Part shown: positions 23,930 to 34,300 of the stretch, in pieces
Layout: the number at the start of each line of letters is the position of its first letter
How positions within the stretch are numbered: position 1 is the first letter of the stretch
NCBI GenBank assembly: GCA_025924315.1
Contig: JAICIO010000028.1
Coordinates: 1 to 60,191, forward strand
DNA from: Phycisphaerae bacterium
GTDB lineage: Bacteria; Planctomycetota; Phycisphaerae; Tepidisphaerales; Tepidisphaeraceae
DNA: 60,191 bases
Reading direction: 5' to 3'
The notes under the pieces: generated by a model
What the model was told of the DNA's origin: nothing
The model's input: only the letters and a program-made list of their open reading frames with translations
The model's database searches: none
Translations under genes and position numbers: made by a program

Positions 23930-24553
23930 CTACTTGCTGGCTGGATCAAAGATATACGTTCGCGATGGTGACCACGGTGGATCTTTTTCCGCATCCGCGG
24001 TGCAGGTTTTGGCGTCGCCGGCGAGCGTGGGCATGTTGGTGACTTCGGGGTCGTTCGGATCCGCGGCCTCTTCGTTCACGCGGATGGAGAGATACAAATC
24101 GCCGTCGCGGAGTTCGAGGCGGACGAGGTACTTGTCCATGTCGCCGGGGTCTTGCCGATCTTCGTGATGCCACGCTTTTCCGCAGACGAACTGCGGATGC
24201 TGGTGCAGCGCGTAGAACTGATATTGCCCTTCCGTCGCGGGGCCGTGAAGGACGGCGAGGTCGCCGCCGAGGGTCATGTTCGGGTGCGGCGGGAATGCGC
24301 TCGCAACTTTGTTCACCTCCGCAATCTCGTTCGTGGAGATGCCGATCGCTTTCCAATACGCCATCGTCTTCGCGTGGTTGTAGTTCCACTTGCCTTTGAA
24401 CGGGGCGAGGATCGGGACGTTGATCGAAGTCGATCCACCCGCGGGAGTGTCGTTCGCGGTTGCGCTCGTCGCACTCGTGCTTGAGCTCTTCGACGATTGA
24501 TCGCAGCCCATCAGCAGAATGATGAGCGCGGGGATCAGCATGAAGCGAAACAT
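23930..24553 (-). CDS. Putative lipoprotein of unknown function
   Basis: 207 residues from the ATG at 24553. Signal peptide with lipobox LLMGC (Cys at residue 16), then a Ser/Thr/Ala-rich spacer to about residue 45. The mature part includes FKGKWNYNHAKTMAYWKAIG and YQFYALHQHPQFVCGKAWHHEDRQDPGDMDKY and ends in PPWSPSRTYIFDPASK. No family recognised. It lies 41 bp downstream of the sulfatase on the same strand, so it probably shares the transcript. Likely tethered to the outer membrane or surface. Confidence 0.75.
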   Translation of the reverse strand: MFRFMLIPALIILLMGCDQSSKSSSTSATSATANDTPAGGSTSINVPILAPFKGKWNYNHAKTMAYWKAIGISTNEIAEVNKVASAFPPHPNMTLGGDLAVLHGPATEGQYQFYALHQHPQFVCGKAWHHEDRQDPGDMDKYLVRLELRDGDLYLSIRVNEEAADPNDPEVTNMPTLAGDAKTCTADAEKDPPWSPSRTYIFDPASK

Positions 24554-24594
24554 TGTCTTCCTCGCCCCGCACGCGGGGCGGCTAAACTTTTGAT

Positions 24595-26055
24595 TTACTT
24601 CTTGTCGGCGTTCTTTTTCATGACAGTGTCCCATGCGTTTTTGCGCGGGGCGACGGAGGGGTATTTGTCGAAGACCTCGCCGTTGCCGAGGATTCGCGGG
24701 TCTTTTTGCTCGGTGAGCTCGGTTTTCAGCTGCGACCAGAGGGCGGCTTTCGCTTGCGCGAACTTTGGATCGTCGGCGAGATTCTTGACGCAGCCCGGGT
24801 CGGTCGTGAGATCGTAGAGTTCGTCTTCACCGCGCTTGGCGACGGCGAGATCGTAGAACTTGTCGTGATTCGAAAGCACGAGCGACTTCGTCGGCGAGTT
24901 GTCGATGTCGCTGAAACCGGTTTCGGGTGGGCCGGCGGGCCAACGGTCGGGCTTGAAGTTGTGGGCGTAGAAAAACTCCTTCGTGCGGATTCCGCGGACG
25001 GGATAGCCCTCATCATTCGGTCGGCCGACGTCTTCGCGCTCGCGGCCGACGAGCACGTGATCGCGACCGGGTGCGGTTCCGCGCAGCAGGCCGACGAGGC
25101 TCTGGCCGGTCATGTCTCTCGGCGCAATGCCGGCGATGTCGAGATACGTCGGCGCGAGATCGACGAAGCTGACGAAGTCGTCGATCACGCGGCCGGGCTT
25201 CACGACGCCCGGCCAGCGGATCGCCATCGGCAGGTGGCACGCGTCTTCGTAGATGTGCCCCTTCACGCGCGGGAACGGCATGCCGTTGTCGGCGGTCACG
25301 ATGACGATCGTGTTCTGCGCGAGGCCTTGATCGTCGAGCATCTTGAGCATCTTGCCGAGTTGCGTGTCAAACCACTCGATCTCGCGGCCGTAATCGAGCA
25401 GATCGCCGCGGACGATCGGATCATCGGGAAGATACGGCGGGACGATCACCTTCGTGGGATCACCGCCGGCCTTTTCACCCGAGCCGCGCTCGTACGGCCG
25501 ATGCGGCTCGAATCCGCCGTACCAGAAACAAAACGGCTGATCTTTCGGCCGCGCCTTGAGGAAGTCCGCGAAGTTCGAAGCGTAATCGTTTTTGTTGATG
25601 CCCGTCGTCGGCGGATCGAGCTTGCGATCCTGATACGGATTTCCCGCGGGGTTGTGCTTGAATCCGCCCTTCTTGAAATCGCCGGGGCCCCACCCTTTGC
25701 CCGTGAAGCCGACGAAGTAGCCGGCGTCTTCAAGGATATTCGGATAGACCTGGAACTTCGCGGAGAAGATGCCGTAGTGATCGCACGCGTCTTCGAGCTG
25801 CCAGGGATATTTGCCGGTGAGGATCGAGGCGCGCGACGGCGAGCATTTCGGCAGCGGCGTGAAGCAGTTGTTCAGCAGCGCGCCTTCTTTGGCGATGCGA
25901 TCGAAGTTGGGCGTGTGAACGAACGGGCAGCCGTAGGCGGAGAAGTGCGCAAACGTCGCATCGTCCGCGATGGCGAAGAGGATGTTGACCCTCTCCGCGG
26001 CGCGGGCGCTGATCGCGCAAACGACGAGAAGCAAAACGCAAGTCAGTCGACGCAT
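24595..26055 (-). CDS. Secreted sulfatase (formylglycine-dependent)
   Basis: 486 residues from the ATG at 26055; the frame is open further upstream, but that part reads through a repeat and the next gene's complement. Signal peptide MRRLTCVLLLVVCAISARA. The sulfatase core runs ILFAIADDATFAHFSAYGCP with the metal-binding DD, then C71 in KCSPSRASILTG, the CxPSR site where Cys becomes formylglycine, and IVTADNGMPFP with the second metal-site DN. It hydrolyses sulfate esters of polysaccharides in the periplasm or outside. Large sulfatase sets are typical of planctomycetes. The last ~60 residues are a DPKFAQ...RILGNGEVF domain common in this subfamily. Confidence 0.93.
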   Translation of the reverse strand: MRRLTCVLLLVVCAISARAAERVNILFAIADDATFAHFSAYGCPFVHTPNFDRIAKEGALLNNCFTPLPKCSPSRASILTGKYPWQLEDACDHYGIFSAKFQVYPNILEDAGYFVGFTGKGWGPGDFKKGGFKHNPAGNPYQDRKLDPPTTGINKNDYASNFADFLKARPKDQPFCFWYGGFEPHRPYERGSGEKAGGDPTKVIVPPYLPDDPIVRGDLLDYGREIEWFDTQLGKMLKMLDDQGLAQNTIVIVTADNGMPFPRVKGHIYEDACHLPMAIRWPGVVKPGRVIDDFVSFVDLAPTYLDIAGIAPRDMTGQSLVGLLRGTAPGRDHVLVGREREDVGRPNDEGYPVRGIRTKEFFYAHNFKPDRWPAGPPETGFSDIDNSPTKSLVLSNHDKFYDLAVAKRGEDELYDLTTDPGCVKNLADDPKFAQAKAALWSQLKTELTEQKDPRILGNGEVFDKYPSVAPRKNAWDTVMKKNADKK

Positions 26056-26081
26056 TTGAACCTCCCGTGCATTGACAACAT

Positions 26082-26147
26082 GTGGCACAGCCGCCCTCGG
26101 CTGTGCTCCCTGCGCACCCGAAGCACAGCCGAGGGCGGCTGTGCCAC
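26082..26147. repeat. Twin-hairpin element, GTGGCACAGCCG family, complete
   Basis: GTGGCACAGCCGCCCTCGGC then TGTGC, a ~16-base core, and the exact complement ending GTGCCAC. The hairpin stem is GCACAGCCG / CGGCTGTGC with loop CCCT. The same family is found inside ctaA (42225) and ctaB (42350-42408). Confidence 0.9.
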
Positions 26148-26159
26148 ACCAGATTGGTT

Positions 26160-27275
26160 TTACTCCAACTTCTCTCCCCCGTCTGCTTCGCACTCTTCCG
26201 TGCGGAACCCTTGTTCCGCCTGGCCGATGTCGATGATGCGGTCTTTGTGAAAGAGCACCCCGGCGCCGTGATCGGGGTCCCAGGTGCAGGCGAAGGAAAG
26301 GCCGAAATACGCGACGCCGTCTTTCGCGTACGGGTGCATGTAGAACTGCTGGAAGAGGATGTTCTCTTTCATATCGTCGATCGTTTCGAGCTTCGGCAGT
26401 TCGAGATCCGGATCGTCTTTCAGCCACACCGCGCGCGCTTCGTGAAACAGTTTCAGAAAACGCTCGAGGATCTTGTCGCGCAGCTCGATCTGATGTTCCT
26501 TGAGATACGCATACGCCGCGACTTGCTCCGGCGCCGGCGGGCGCGGGTTTTGATCGTCTTCGTCGAGCCGCGGGAATTCGAATGTGAACTCGCCGTCGGC
26601 TTTGGCTTTTTCCTCCGCGTTCATCTCGTCGGTGTAGTCCGGGTCGCGCGTGTAGTAGCCAATCCACGCGGCAAGGACGTCTTTGCCCTTCCAGTCGTTC
26701 GTGTCGAGCTCGAGCGGAGGGAACGGCGGAAGGTTCAGCGTCTTAGGATTTGCTTTGAGGAACGCTTCGCGACGTCGGCCGATCGCGCGGTCGCGCGCCT
26801 GCATGCCGAGCGTGGGAAAAGTTCCGCCCTCGGGAAGATCGAGCCCCAGGCGTTTGCCTTCTTCGAAACGCTTGCGGCGGTTCGCTTCGTCTTCCGCGAC
26901 CATTTGTTCAGGAGTCTTGTTGCCGACGAGTTGCTTGCGAAGCTCGGCGACCTTGTCACCCATGCCGGTAAGCAAGCCGCCCGGATCTCCGGAGGCGGGA
27001 AGTTTTGCCATCAGGCTCGCGAGCGGCCCGCCCCGCCGCCGCAGCATCATCTGCTCGGCCGCGTGAACCTTTTCGCGATACGCGGCGCGCTCCCAGAGTT
27101 CGAGCGGCACGGTATCGGGCTTGAGTGCGTCGGTCTTGATCCTTCCCGCGTCGATCAGCGCCGCGAGCGCTTTTTCGACGTCTGCGCCGTTCTCCTGCAG
27201 CGCCGTTTCGCATTGCTCCTTCGCGAGCCCGCACATGTCATGAAGCTGATCGACCGCTGAAACTGAATCGGCCAT
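26160..27275 (-). CDS. DUF6985-like protein with N-terminal UBA/TS-N-like helix bundle
   Basis: 371 residues from the ATG at 27275. Residues ~8-43 (LHDMCGLAKEQCETALQENG, then ADVEKALAALIDAG) look like a UBA/EF-Ts N-type three-helix domain. The middle is charged and helical. The C-terminal ~120 residues (YAYLKEHQIELRDKILERFL, ILFQQFYMHPYAKDGVAYFG, SFACTWDPDHGAGVLFHKDR) resemble the DUF6985 domain. No function can be named. It is upstream of the sulfatase on the same strand, across a palindromic element. Confidence 0.7.
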   Translation of the reverse strand: MADSVSAVDQLHDMCGLAKEQCETALQENGADVEKALAALIDAGRIKTDALKPDTVPLELWERAAYREKVHAAEQMMLRRRGGPLASLMAKLPASGDPGGLLTGMGDKVAELRKQLVGNKTPEQMVAEDEANRRKRFEEGKRLGLDLPEGGTFPTLGMQARDRAIGRRREAFLKANPKTLNLPPFPPLELDTNDWKGKDVLAAWIGYYTRDPDYTDEMNAEEKAKADGEFTFEFPRLDEDDQNPRPPAPEQVAAYAYLKEHQIELRDKILERFLKLFHEARAVWLKDDPDLELPKLETIDDMKENILFQQFYMHPYAKDGVAYFGLSFACTWDPDHGAGVLFHKDRIIDIGQAEQGFRTEECEADGGEKLE

Positions 27276-27415
27276 ACGTCCCCGTGGTGAAATGCCCCGC
27301 CCGCATATTCGCGACACACGTTACACGGGTCAGGCAGACCGTGTGGGGAAGCTTACGGAACAGCCCTGCCGTGTCCACTGGCTGCAATTTACCGTTCTCG
27401 AAACTTGCCGCGTGG

Positions 27416-27421
27416 TATAAT
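27416..27421 (+). promoter_or_regulatory. Perfect -10 hexamer upstream of the TIGR03790 gene
   Basis: TATAAT stands 35 bp before the start at 27456, in the 180-bp divergent spacer. No good -35 is present at 16-18 bp, so only the -10 is supported. Confidence 0.4.
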
Positions 27422-27455
27422 CTGCCTGCCTTGAAGGTGGGAGTTTCGAGGGAAA

Positions 27456-28760
27456 ATGCGTCGGCTTTTACAATCGGCCTTAGCCGTCCTCCTGCTGGCC
27501 CTGCTCGCGCAGCGCACGTTTGCGGCGGTTACGCAGGAAAACCAGGTCGTCGTTCTCGTCAACAGCAACAGCCCCACCAGCATCGCGATTGGGAACCAGT
27601 ATAAAGCGATTCACCCGAACGTGAACGTCGCGACGATCAACGTCTCGACGAACGAAGTCATCTCGATCAGCGATTACCAGACGACAATCCTGCCGCAGGT
27701 GCAGAACTATCTTTCGACCAACAACCTTGTCGATTCGACAAATTACATTGTCACGACGAAGGGCATGCCGCTGAAGATTTCGGGGACGGGTGAGTTCACC
27801 GGCACGTTTAATGGCAGCTCAGTTGACAGCGAACTGACGCTCGCCGGCTATGACCTGCGGCGAACGCAAAACGGATCGACCACCTTTTCCAACACGCAAG
27901 GCGCGCTCACGAACCCGTACGCGAAAGTGCAGTCGGTCGGCGTCGGCTCGCTCTACACGACGAACTATGCGCCGCGGCAGACCTTCGCGGATTACAAAGC
28001 GCAATTTACCAACGGCACGCCGGATCATGCGTTTTATCTGACTGCGCGACTCGACGCCTACACGCAGGCGGATGTGTTCGCGATGTTGTCGCGTGCGCAG
28101 AACACGACCAACCCGGTCGGCAAGACGTTCATCCTCGACGATAACGCGACTCCCAACACCGATCCGAACAGCTTCGACCGCATGGAGATCGGCATTCACA
28201 ACTCGCGCGGCGCCCGAGAGGAGATCAACAATCGCGGCGGGAATTCGATTTACGACAACACGTCGCTGCACCTGACGCAATCGAACACGCCGGCGCCGAC
28301 GCCGGTGATGGGATTTGTCAGCTGGGGGACGAACGATCCCCCGATCAATTCAGACTACGCGGCGACGACCGGTTACACGCTGGCAAACGGCGCGATTTTC
28401 AGTTCGTACGAAAGCTTCAATGCGAACTCGTTCGACCCGACCAATCCGAACGTCCGGCGCGCTGGTGGCGGTGGCGCGCAAGGCCTCGTCGCGGATTGGA
28501 TCCAGGCCGGTGGCACCGGCGCGACGGGGACGGTGTGGGAACCGTTCGCGGAGCTCATCGCCCATGAGGAGATGTTTTTCCCCGCGATGATGGAAGGCTA
28601 CACCTTCGCCGACTCGATGTGGATGGCGACCGAAGGTATCTCGTGGCAAAACGTAATGATCGGCGACCCGCTGATGACGTGGGCACCTGAGCCGGGCATG
28701 ATGTCGATGGGCGTGATCGGCGCGCTCGCGTTGGCAAGACGCCCACGCCGTCTTTCGTAG
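27456..28760 (+). CDS. TIGR03790 family secreted protein with C-terminal sorting signal
   Basis: 434 residues. Signal peptide to about residue 23 (QSALAVLLLALLAQRTFA). NQVVVLVNSNSPTSIAIGNQ, then YIVTTKGMPLKISG and VMGFVSWGTNDPP follow the TIGR03790 family of exported proteins of unknown function. The C-terminus has APEPGMMSMGVIGALALARR and a basic tail, a PEP-CTERM-like anchor for an exosortase. SD GAGGG lies 4-5 bases before the ATG. The TAG stop belongs to the repeat that follows, so the original tail may have been altered. Confidence 0.85.
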   Translation: MRRLLQSALAVLLLALLAQRTFAAVTQENQVVVLVNSNSPTSIAIGNQYKAIHPNVNVATINVSTNEVISISDYQTTILPQVQNYLSTNNLVDSTNYIVTTKGMPLKISGTGEFTGTFNGSSVDSELTLAGYDLRRTQNGSTTFSNTQGALTNPYAKVQSVGVGSLYTTNYAPRQTFADYKAQFTNGTPDHAFYLTARLDAYTQADVFAMLSRAQNTTNPVGKTFILDDNATPNTDPNSFDRMEIGIHNSRGAREEINNRGGNSIYDNTSLHLTQSNTPAPTPVMGFVSWGTNDPPINSDYAATTGYTLANGAIFSSYESFNANSFDPTNPNVRRAGGGGAQGLVADWIQAGGTGATGTVWEPFAELIAHEEMFFPAMMEGYTFADSMWMATEGISWQNVMIGDPLMTWAPEPGMMSMGVIGALALARRPRRLS

Positions 28761-28782
28761 GGTCCGCTTCAGCGGACCCTAC
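28757..28782. repeat. Single-hairpin GGTCCGC element with both feet
   Basis: GTAG, GGTCCGC, TTCA, GCGGACC and CTAC, with no second hairpin. It is the smallest complete unit of the family and shows that one hairpin with GTAG/CTAC feet is a discrete module. It overlaps the stop codon of the TIGR03790 gene. Confidence 0.9.
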
Positions 28783-28788
28783 AAAAAT

Positions 28789-29493
28789 CTATTGCATCGC
28801 TGTCAGCTTCGTCTGCGCATCAACGAGGTTTGGATCGAGCTCGAGCGCTTTTTTGTATTCGGCCTTCGCCTGTTCCTTGCGGCCGAGCTGCTCGTAGACG
28901 GAGCCGAGGTTGTAGCGCACCTCGGCCGGCGACAGGACAACCTGAAGCTGGTTCATTGCTTCACTGATCTTTCCGGAGCGGGCGAGCATCAGGCCATAGT
29001 TCACGCGGCAGGCCTGGTTGTATGGATCTTTCTGGATGCCCTTCTTGTAGGCGTTCTCGGCGTCGTCGCGCTGGCCGGCCAGTTCGTAGCAGAAACCGAG
29101 GTTGCTGTAACCGACGGCCGCGCCCTTCGTCACCTTGATGTAATTGTTCCACGTCTCGATTGCTTGCGGCCACTGCTTGAGTTCAGAATAGCAGACGCCC
29201 ATGCGGTAAAGCGCCAACGTGTGGTTTGGGTTTTCCTTGACGCACTCGGCATATTGTTTGATCGCGAGCTGTGGGTTGTTCTGGCTCTCTGCAAGTTGAC
29301 CGGCGGCGTAGCGCGTGTCCGCATTGAGCGGCGGATCCTGCGCGCTGTCGAACTGCGAGCGGTTGGCGTTCATCTCCTTGGCGGTGTCGGGATTGACCGG
29401 CCGAATGCCGTTGACGTCGTCTTTCTTGTCCTGCTGACAGCCGAGGCACAAGACCATCGCAAACGTCGGGATGAGGAGAAATCGCACGCGCAT
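28789..29493 (-). CDS. TPR-repeat lipoprotein
   Basis: 234 residues from the ATG at 29493. Signal peptide and lipobox LCLGC (Cys ~19). From about residue 65 there are five to six tetratricopeptide repeats, for example ALYRMGVCYSELKQWPQAIE, GYSNLGFCYELAGQRDDAEN and VRYNLGSVYEQLGRKEQAKA. A protein-binding scaffold, probably on the periplasmic face of a membrane. Partner unknown. Convergent with the TIGR03790 gene. Confidence 0.88.
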   Translation of the reverse strand: MRVRFLLIPTFAMVLCLGCQQDKKDDVNGIRPVNPDTAKEMNANRSQFDSAQDPPLNADTRYAAGQLAESQNNPQLAIKQYAECVKENPNHTLALYRMGVCYSELKQWPQAIETWNNYIKVTKGAAVGYSNLGFCYELAGQRDDAENAYKKGIQKDPYNQACRVNYGLMLARSGKISEAMNQLQVVLSPAEVRYNLGSVYEQLGRKEQAKAEYKKALELDPNLVDAQTKLTAMQ

Positions 29494-29679
29494 GTGAGTT
29501 TCCCGTAGAAGTGGGCAGATTTTGCGTCCGAAAAGCTTCACCAAACTATATCGGACAAGGCCGCCGTCCAACTACATCAAAGCAAGCTTGAGACAGCTGT
29601 CGCGAGCGAAAACACGATTTTGCCCACGGGGGATCTTTCGGTGTAGTGCTCATTACGACCGGCCTGGAAGGAGACACCG

Positions 29680-31077
29680 TTGGGCAGATTTGCAGCGATT
29701 TGTGCGGTGAACAGCTGTTTGCTTGCCGGTTCGGCGGTGGCGCAAACGACGCAATCCGCGCCGCCGGCAACCGCCCCCGCGTACACCGTTCTTCGCTATG
29801 AGGAAAACTACAGCTATTTGAAAGATTCCTCCGGCCGCACCGATTTCTTCGATCCGATCAAATACATCCCGCTTGGAGACGACTCGTACCTGTCGATCGG
29901 CGGGCAGGCGCGCTACCGGTATGAGTACTTCAACAACAACAACTTCGGCGCCGGCCCGCAGGACGAAGACGGCTATCACCTCACCCGCCTGATGCTGAAC
30001 GCCGACCTGCACGTCGGGCAGAATCTGCGCTTCTTCGTTCAAGGCAAAAGCGCAATGGAAGACGGCCGCGAAGGCGGACCGCGCTCATCGGACGCGGATG
30101 AACTCGATCTGCAACAGGCGTTCGTCGATGGAATTGTTCCGCTGTCGAGCCGCGATTCGCTCACGCTGCGCGTTGGGCGGCAGGGATTGATCTACGGCGC
30201 GCAGCGCCTCATCGGCCCGCTCGACTGGGCGAACGTCATGCGCACCTTCGAAGGCGCCAAGCTCATCTACAAGACCCCGCAGAATCAGCTCGATCTGTTC
30301 TGGGTGCGGCCGGTGATCGTCGAAAAGGAAGAATTCAACAACGGCGACGGCAATGCGTCGTTCGCGGGCGCTTACGACACGCTCGCCCTGCCGGAGTTTC
30401 TCGAACACTCGAACTCGAAGCTCGAATCCTACTTCCTCGCGCTGAACCGTAGCGGTGATCCGAGCACGCCGACGGATTCCGATACGTACACCGCCGGCGC
30501 GCGCTTCACGACCAATCCGAAGCCATGGGATCTGGATGTCGAAGCGGACTGGCAGTTTGGAAATCTCGATGGCGACGCGATTGCCGCCTATTCGCTTGCG
30601 GTGGAAGGCGGCTACACATTCGACCAGCTGATGTTTTCCCCGCGGCCGTTCTTGGGATTCGACATCGCCTCAGGCTCGGCTGACGGAACCGAGCGCTTCA
30701 ATCAGCTCTTTCCGACCGGCCACCCCTTCTTCGGATACATCGATGTCGTCGGCCGGCAGAACATCATCGACATTCACCCCGGCGTGATGCTTCGCTTCAC
30801 ACCAACGGTGACCCTGCGCGCCGAAGACCATACCTTCTGGCGGCAGAGCATCGACGACGGCCTGTACAATTCCAGCGGCGCGCTTCTGCGCGCCGACACC
30901 GGTTCCGACGCCGCATACATCGGCAATGAAATCGATTTGCTGCTCAACTGGCAACTCGATCGTCACCTGAATGTCACGCTCGGCTACTCGCACTTCTTCG
31001 CGGGCGATTTCCTATCCGACACCGGTCCAAGCCACGACATCGATTTCGCGTACGCGCAACTCATGTACACCTTCTAA
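29680..31077 (+). CDS. Alginate-export-like outer membrane porin
   Basis: 465 residues with a TTG start at 29680 and SD GGAAGGAG 7 bases before it. Signal peptide to ~22 (AVNSCLLAGSAVA), then a Gln/Pro/Ala linker. The rest is a beta-barrel resembling the alginate_exp family: DDSYLSIGGQARYRYEYFNN, LRFFVQGKSAMEDGREGG, LTLRVGRQGLIYGAQRLIGP, and the C-terminal FAYAQLMYTF ending in phenylalanine, the outer-membrane beta-signal. The cargo is unknown. No linked transporter gene is seen. Confidence 0.88.
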   Translation: MGRFAAICAVNSCLLAGSAVAQTTQSAPPATAPAYTVLRYEENYSYLKDSSGRTDFFDPIKYIPLGDDSYLSIGGQARYRYEYFNNNNFGAGPQDEDGYHLTRLMLNADLHVGQNLRFFVQGKSAMEDGREGGPRSSDADELDLQQAFVDGIVPLSSRDSLTLRVGRQGLIYGAQRLIGPLDWANVMRTFEGAKLIYKTPQNQLDLFWVRPVIVEKEEFNNGDGNASFAGAYDTLALPEFLEHSNSKLESYFLALNRSGDPSTPTDSDTYTAGARFTTNPKPWDLDVEADWQFGNLDGDAIAAYSLAVEGGYTFDQLMFSPRPFLGFDIASGSADGTERFNQLFPTGHPFFGYIDVVGRQNIIDIHPGVMLRFTPTVTLRAEDHTFWRQSIDDGLYNSSGALLRADTGSDAAYIGNEIDLLLNWQLDRHLNVTLGYSHFFAGDFLSDTGPSHDIDFAYAQLMYTF

Positions 31078-31084
31078 AAAGAAT

Positions 31085-31164
31085 TGAACCACTAAGGCAC
31101 AAAGACACGAAGCGGTCGCCAAGCGATCGGAACCCGCTTCGTGTCTTCGTGGCTTCGTGGTTCA
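31085..31164. repeat. Dyad TGAACCAC...CACGAAG / CTTCGTG...GTGGTTCA
   Basis: TGAACCACTAAGGCACAAAG on the left pairs with CTTCGTGGCTTCGTGGTTCA on the right; the core has its own small inverted repeat (GCGGTCGCCAAGCGATCGG). It lies between the porin stop and the cytochrome promoter. Confidence 0.7.
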
Positions 31165-31209
31165 AATTCAGTTCGGGTTGCGGCATCGTGACGCAGGGGC
31201 GGTTTTTCT

Positions 31210-31239
31210 TTGTAACCCGATTTACCGTTCCTTTATCAT
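31210..31239 (+). promoter_or_regulatory. Possible sigma-70 promoter of the cytochrome gene
   Basis: TTGTAA at 31210-31215, an 18-base spacer and TATCAT at 31234-31239, 101 bp before the ATG at 31341. Moderate match only. It may drive the whole respiratory block. Confidence 0.35.
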
Positions 31240-31340
31240 CCAATTTCGCATTCAAAAGTTGTTGCACGAACGGGAAGGGATTGCCGTCCGAGTCCGGGTT
31301 TCGGATATCGCGGCTAGCCTTTTTTTGGTGGATCTGCGAT

Positions 31341-34300
31341 ATGCCGATTCCAACCGATACGTTCTGGAACATCCGCCGGCTGAATGTCGTGTTTGCCCTG
31401 TCGGCGGTGCTGCTCTTCGCGATCACCGCGGCTTCGATTCTCCAAGATTACGGCAAAGACTGGCACACCCCGCAGCGCGAAGGCCGCGTGTGGGACGCGG
31501 CGCTCACCGAGGAAAAAATCCAATCCGATCTCACCCCCGATAAACAAAAACTGCGCGATCACCTCGACACACAGATCGCCGAGAAACAGAAGCAGATCGA
31601 AGCGAGCGACAAAGACTACGATCGCCTGACCGCGGAGATGAAGAGGCTCGAAAGCGACCGTGCGACGAGCGAGTTTCACTACAACACGCAGAAGTCTTTG
31701 GTCGGCGTGCTCGAATCGAATCTGCAGGATGCGAAGGCCGCCGGTGATTCCACACTGTCATCGGAGATCGAAGAGAAGCTGAAAGAGCCGCGAGCGACGC
31801 TCGCCAGGATGTCGGAAGAGCTCGAAGCGATCAAGGTCGATCAGAAGCAGCGAAAGGAAGCGCGCGACAAGAAAACCGCGGAGATTGATGCGCTTAAGAA
31901 AGAAAAAACCAAGCTCGTCGGCGACGCGGAACTGCTCGAAAAGAAACTCGATGCACTTCAGCCGCAGAGCATTTCGGCGCGCTTGAGCGAAATCATCCGC
32001 GCCGCACCCTTGATGGGTTTCATCAACCCCGCTGACAAGGTCAACCAGATCGTCCTGCCGGATGTGATGACCGACGTCGCCTTCATGAAGATTCCCACGG
32101 TCGACCGCTGCACGACGTGCCACGTCAACATCGCGAAAAAGGAGTTCGCGGAGGACAAGATCCTCGCGTATCTGGAAGAACAAACGGCCACGGCGCGGAA
32201 GCTAAAGCTGCCGACGTCGCAGCCCACGCGCGCGAGCGACCCGGTCGCGTATGAAGCGAAGCCCGGCGCCGTCGCGCTGCCGGAGTTCTGGCATAACTGG
32301 GCGCGCCAGCTCGCGCCGGATGCGGTGAAAAAGTCGGCACCGCGATTGAGCTCGATGACCAACACCGTCGGCAAAATCGCGACGGTGAAGATCGACGGCA
32401 AAGCGCTCTCGTCATTCAAATACGATCCGACACTGAACGATCCCCGCGCCCAGAAGATCGCCGCCACGCAACCCGCGGCGACGACGCAGCCCGTGCTGGC
32501 GGATCCGGAGCTGCAAAGCCAAGTGCTCGTGGCACTGATGAAGGCGTGGTATCTCTACGATCCATCGGGCAAATCGCCTTCGGGTGCGTCAGAGGGAAAA
32601 GTCACGGTCGATCTCGCGCCGACGGAAGCGAAGAACATCACAGCCCCGCGGAACGCGGCCCTTCGATATCCGGAAGAGCTCAAGACAGCACTTCTCACCA
32701 CGCTGGATAAGAATCAGCTGCATTTACTCTTATCGCGATACCGTTATGCACTGATCGACGTCGTGAACCCGGCGCGCAAGGCGCAGCACCTCGAAGCACT
32801 CGACCCATCGGCGGTGCATCTGGCGCATCCACGGCTCGACCTCTACGTCGACGTGGACAGCAAGCACAGCTTCGAAGCCGTCGGCTGCACGAGTTGTCAT
32901 GATGGTTCCGGACAGGAAACCGATTTCGTCGTCGCCGCCCACACGCCACGCGAGATCTACGTCGATAGCAACACTGGCGAGCCGGTGCTGAATTCGCAGC
33001 TCGTTCATCAACCCGCCCCGCCGAACACGATCCCCGCGATGGCGAGCATGCTCGCGGCGATCTATCCGTCGGAAATGGTCGTCCCCGCGAAGGTCGCATC
33101 GCTCGATATCGAAGTGCCGAGCGAGTCGACGACGGAAAAGCCTGAGTCCGCGTCGATCGATTACATCGATCCGATCAACAGTACGAAGCACAAGGCGATC
33201 ACACAGTTCGAGTATTGGAAGAAAACGTACGAGCCCAAGGCCCCGCGGGGTTTTGAGCTGGTCTATCACGAGTGGGATTGGCCGATGCGTTCGCCGGAGA
33301 TGATCCAGGCGAACTGCGTGCGCTGTCACGTCGATGCGTACGACATCAAGCAGGAAGCGCCGGTGGTGTATGAGGGCCGGTATCTCTTCACGAACCTCGG
33401 CTGCGTGAACTGCCACCAGATGGACAGCATTCCGACTTATGAGAATCGCAAAGTCGGCACCGATCTGCGTCACGTGACCGCGAAGCTCTCGCCGGCGTTT
33501 ATCAACTCGTGGATCTGGGCGCCGAAGTCGTTCCGCCCGAGCACGAAGATGCCCCACTTCTTCATGCTCGAAAACAATTCGAGCGACGAAGAACTGCGCC
33601 GCACGCGGCAGGAAGCGCGAGCGATCACGGAATATCTCGTGCGCACCGCCGCGCCACTTCCCCCGAAATACAAGCCTGATCCAACCGCGAAAGGAAGTGC
33701 GGAGGCGGGCCGCGCGTTGTTCGATAGCCTCGGATGTCTTGCCTGCCATCAAAATCTGAACGATCCGACCGACACAAAGCGCAACGGCAAGCCCGTCACC
33801 CGCGGCGAGCAGTGGATCGTGAACGATCTCGTGAAAAGCGGGAAATTGAAGGCGAAGCTGCTCGAGGAATCGGGCAAGGAGCCGGATGAAAAATCCGTCA
33901 CGATCGAGGCGCAGAAGTTGTACGACGGCATGACCTACAACGAGCGGCAGTTGTACGTGCTGGAGAATCTCGAGCAGCTCCCGGGCGCGATGGAGCAGCT
34001 GAAGTATTCCGACAACTCGCCGAAGCCGACCTTCATGCATCACGGGCCGGAACTCAGCGGCATCGGGACAAAACTTCTTTCAGGTCGCACGCGCGAGCAG
34101 GCTGTGGAGTGGGCCTTCAACTGGCTCAAAGAACCGCGGCATTACAGCGAATATACGGTGATGCCGCAGCTGCGGCTTTCCGATCAGCAGGCGATGGATT
34201 TGATCGAGTATCTGCTTTCGCAAACGCGCGAAGCGAACAAGCCCGGCGACGCGTGGAAGGCCCAGCTTACGCCGATCGATTCGCCGAAGCTCGTTGAATT

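Noticed and set aside
26056-26667. Upstream extension of the sulfatase frame
   Set aside because: The start at 26055 gives a perfect signal peptide; the extension crosses a palindromic repeat and overlaps the DUF6985-like gene in another frame.
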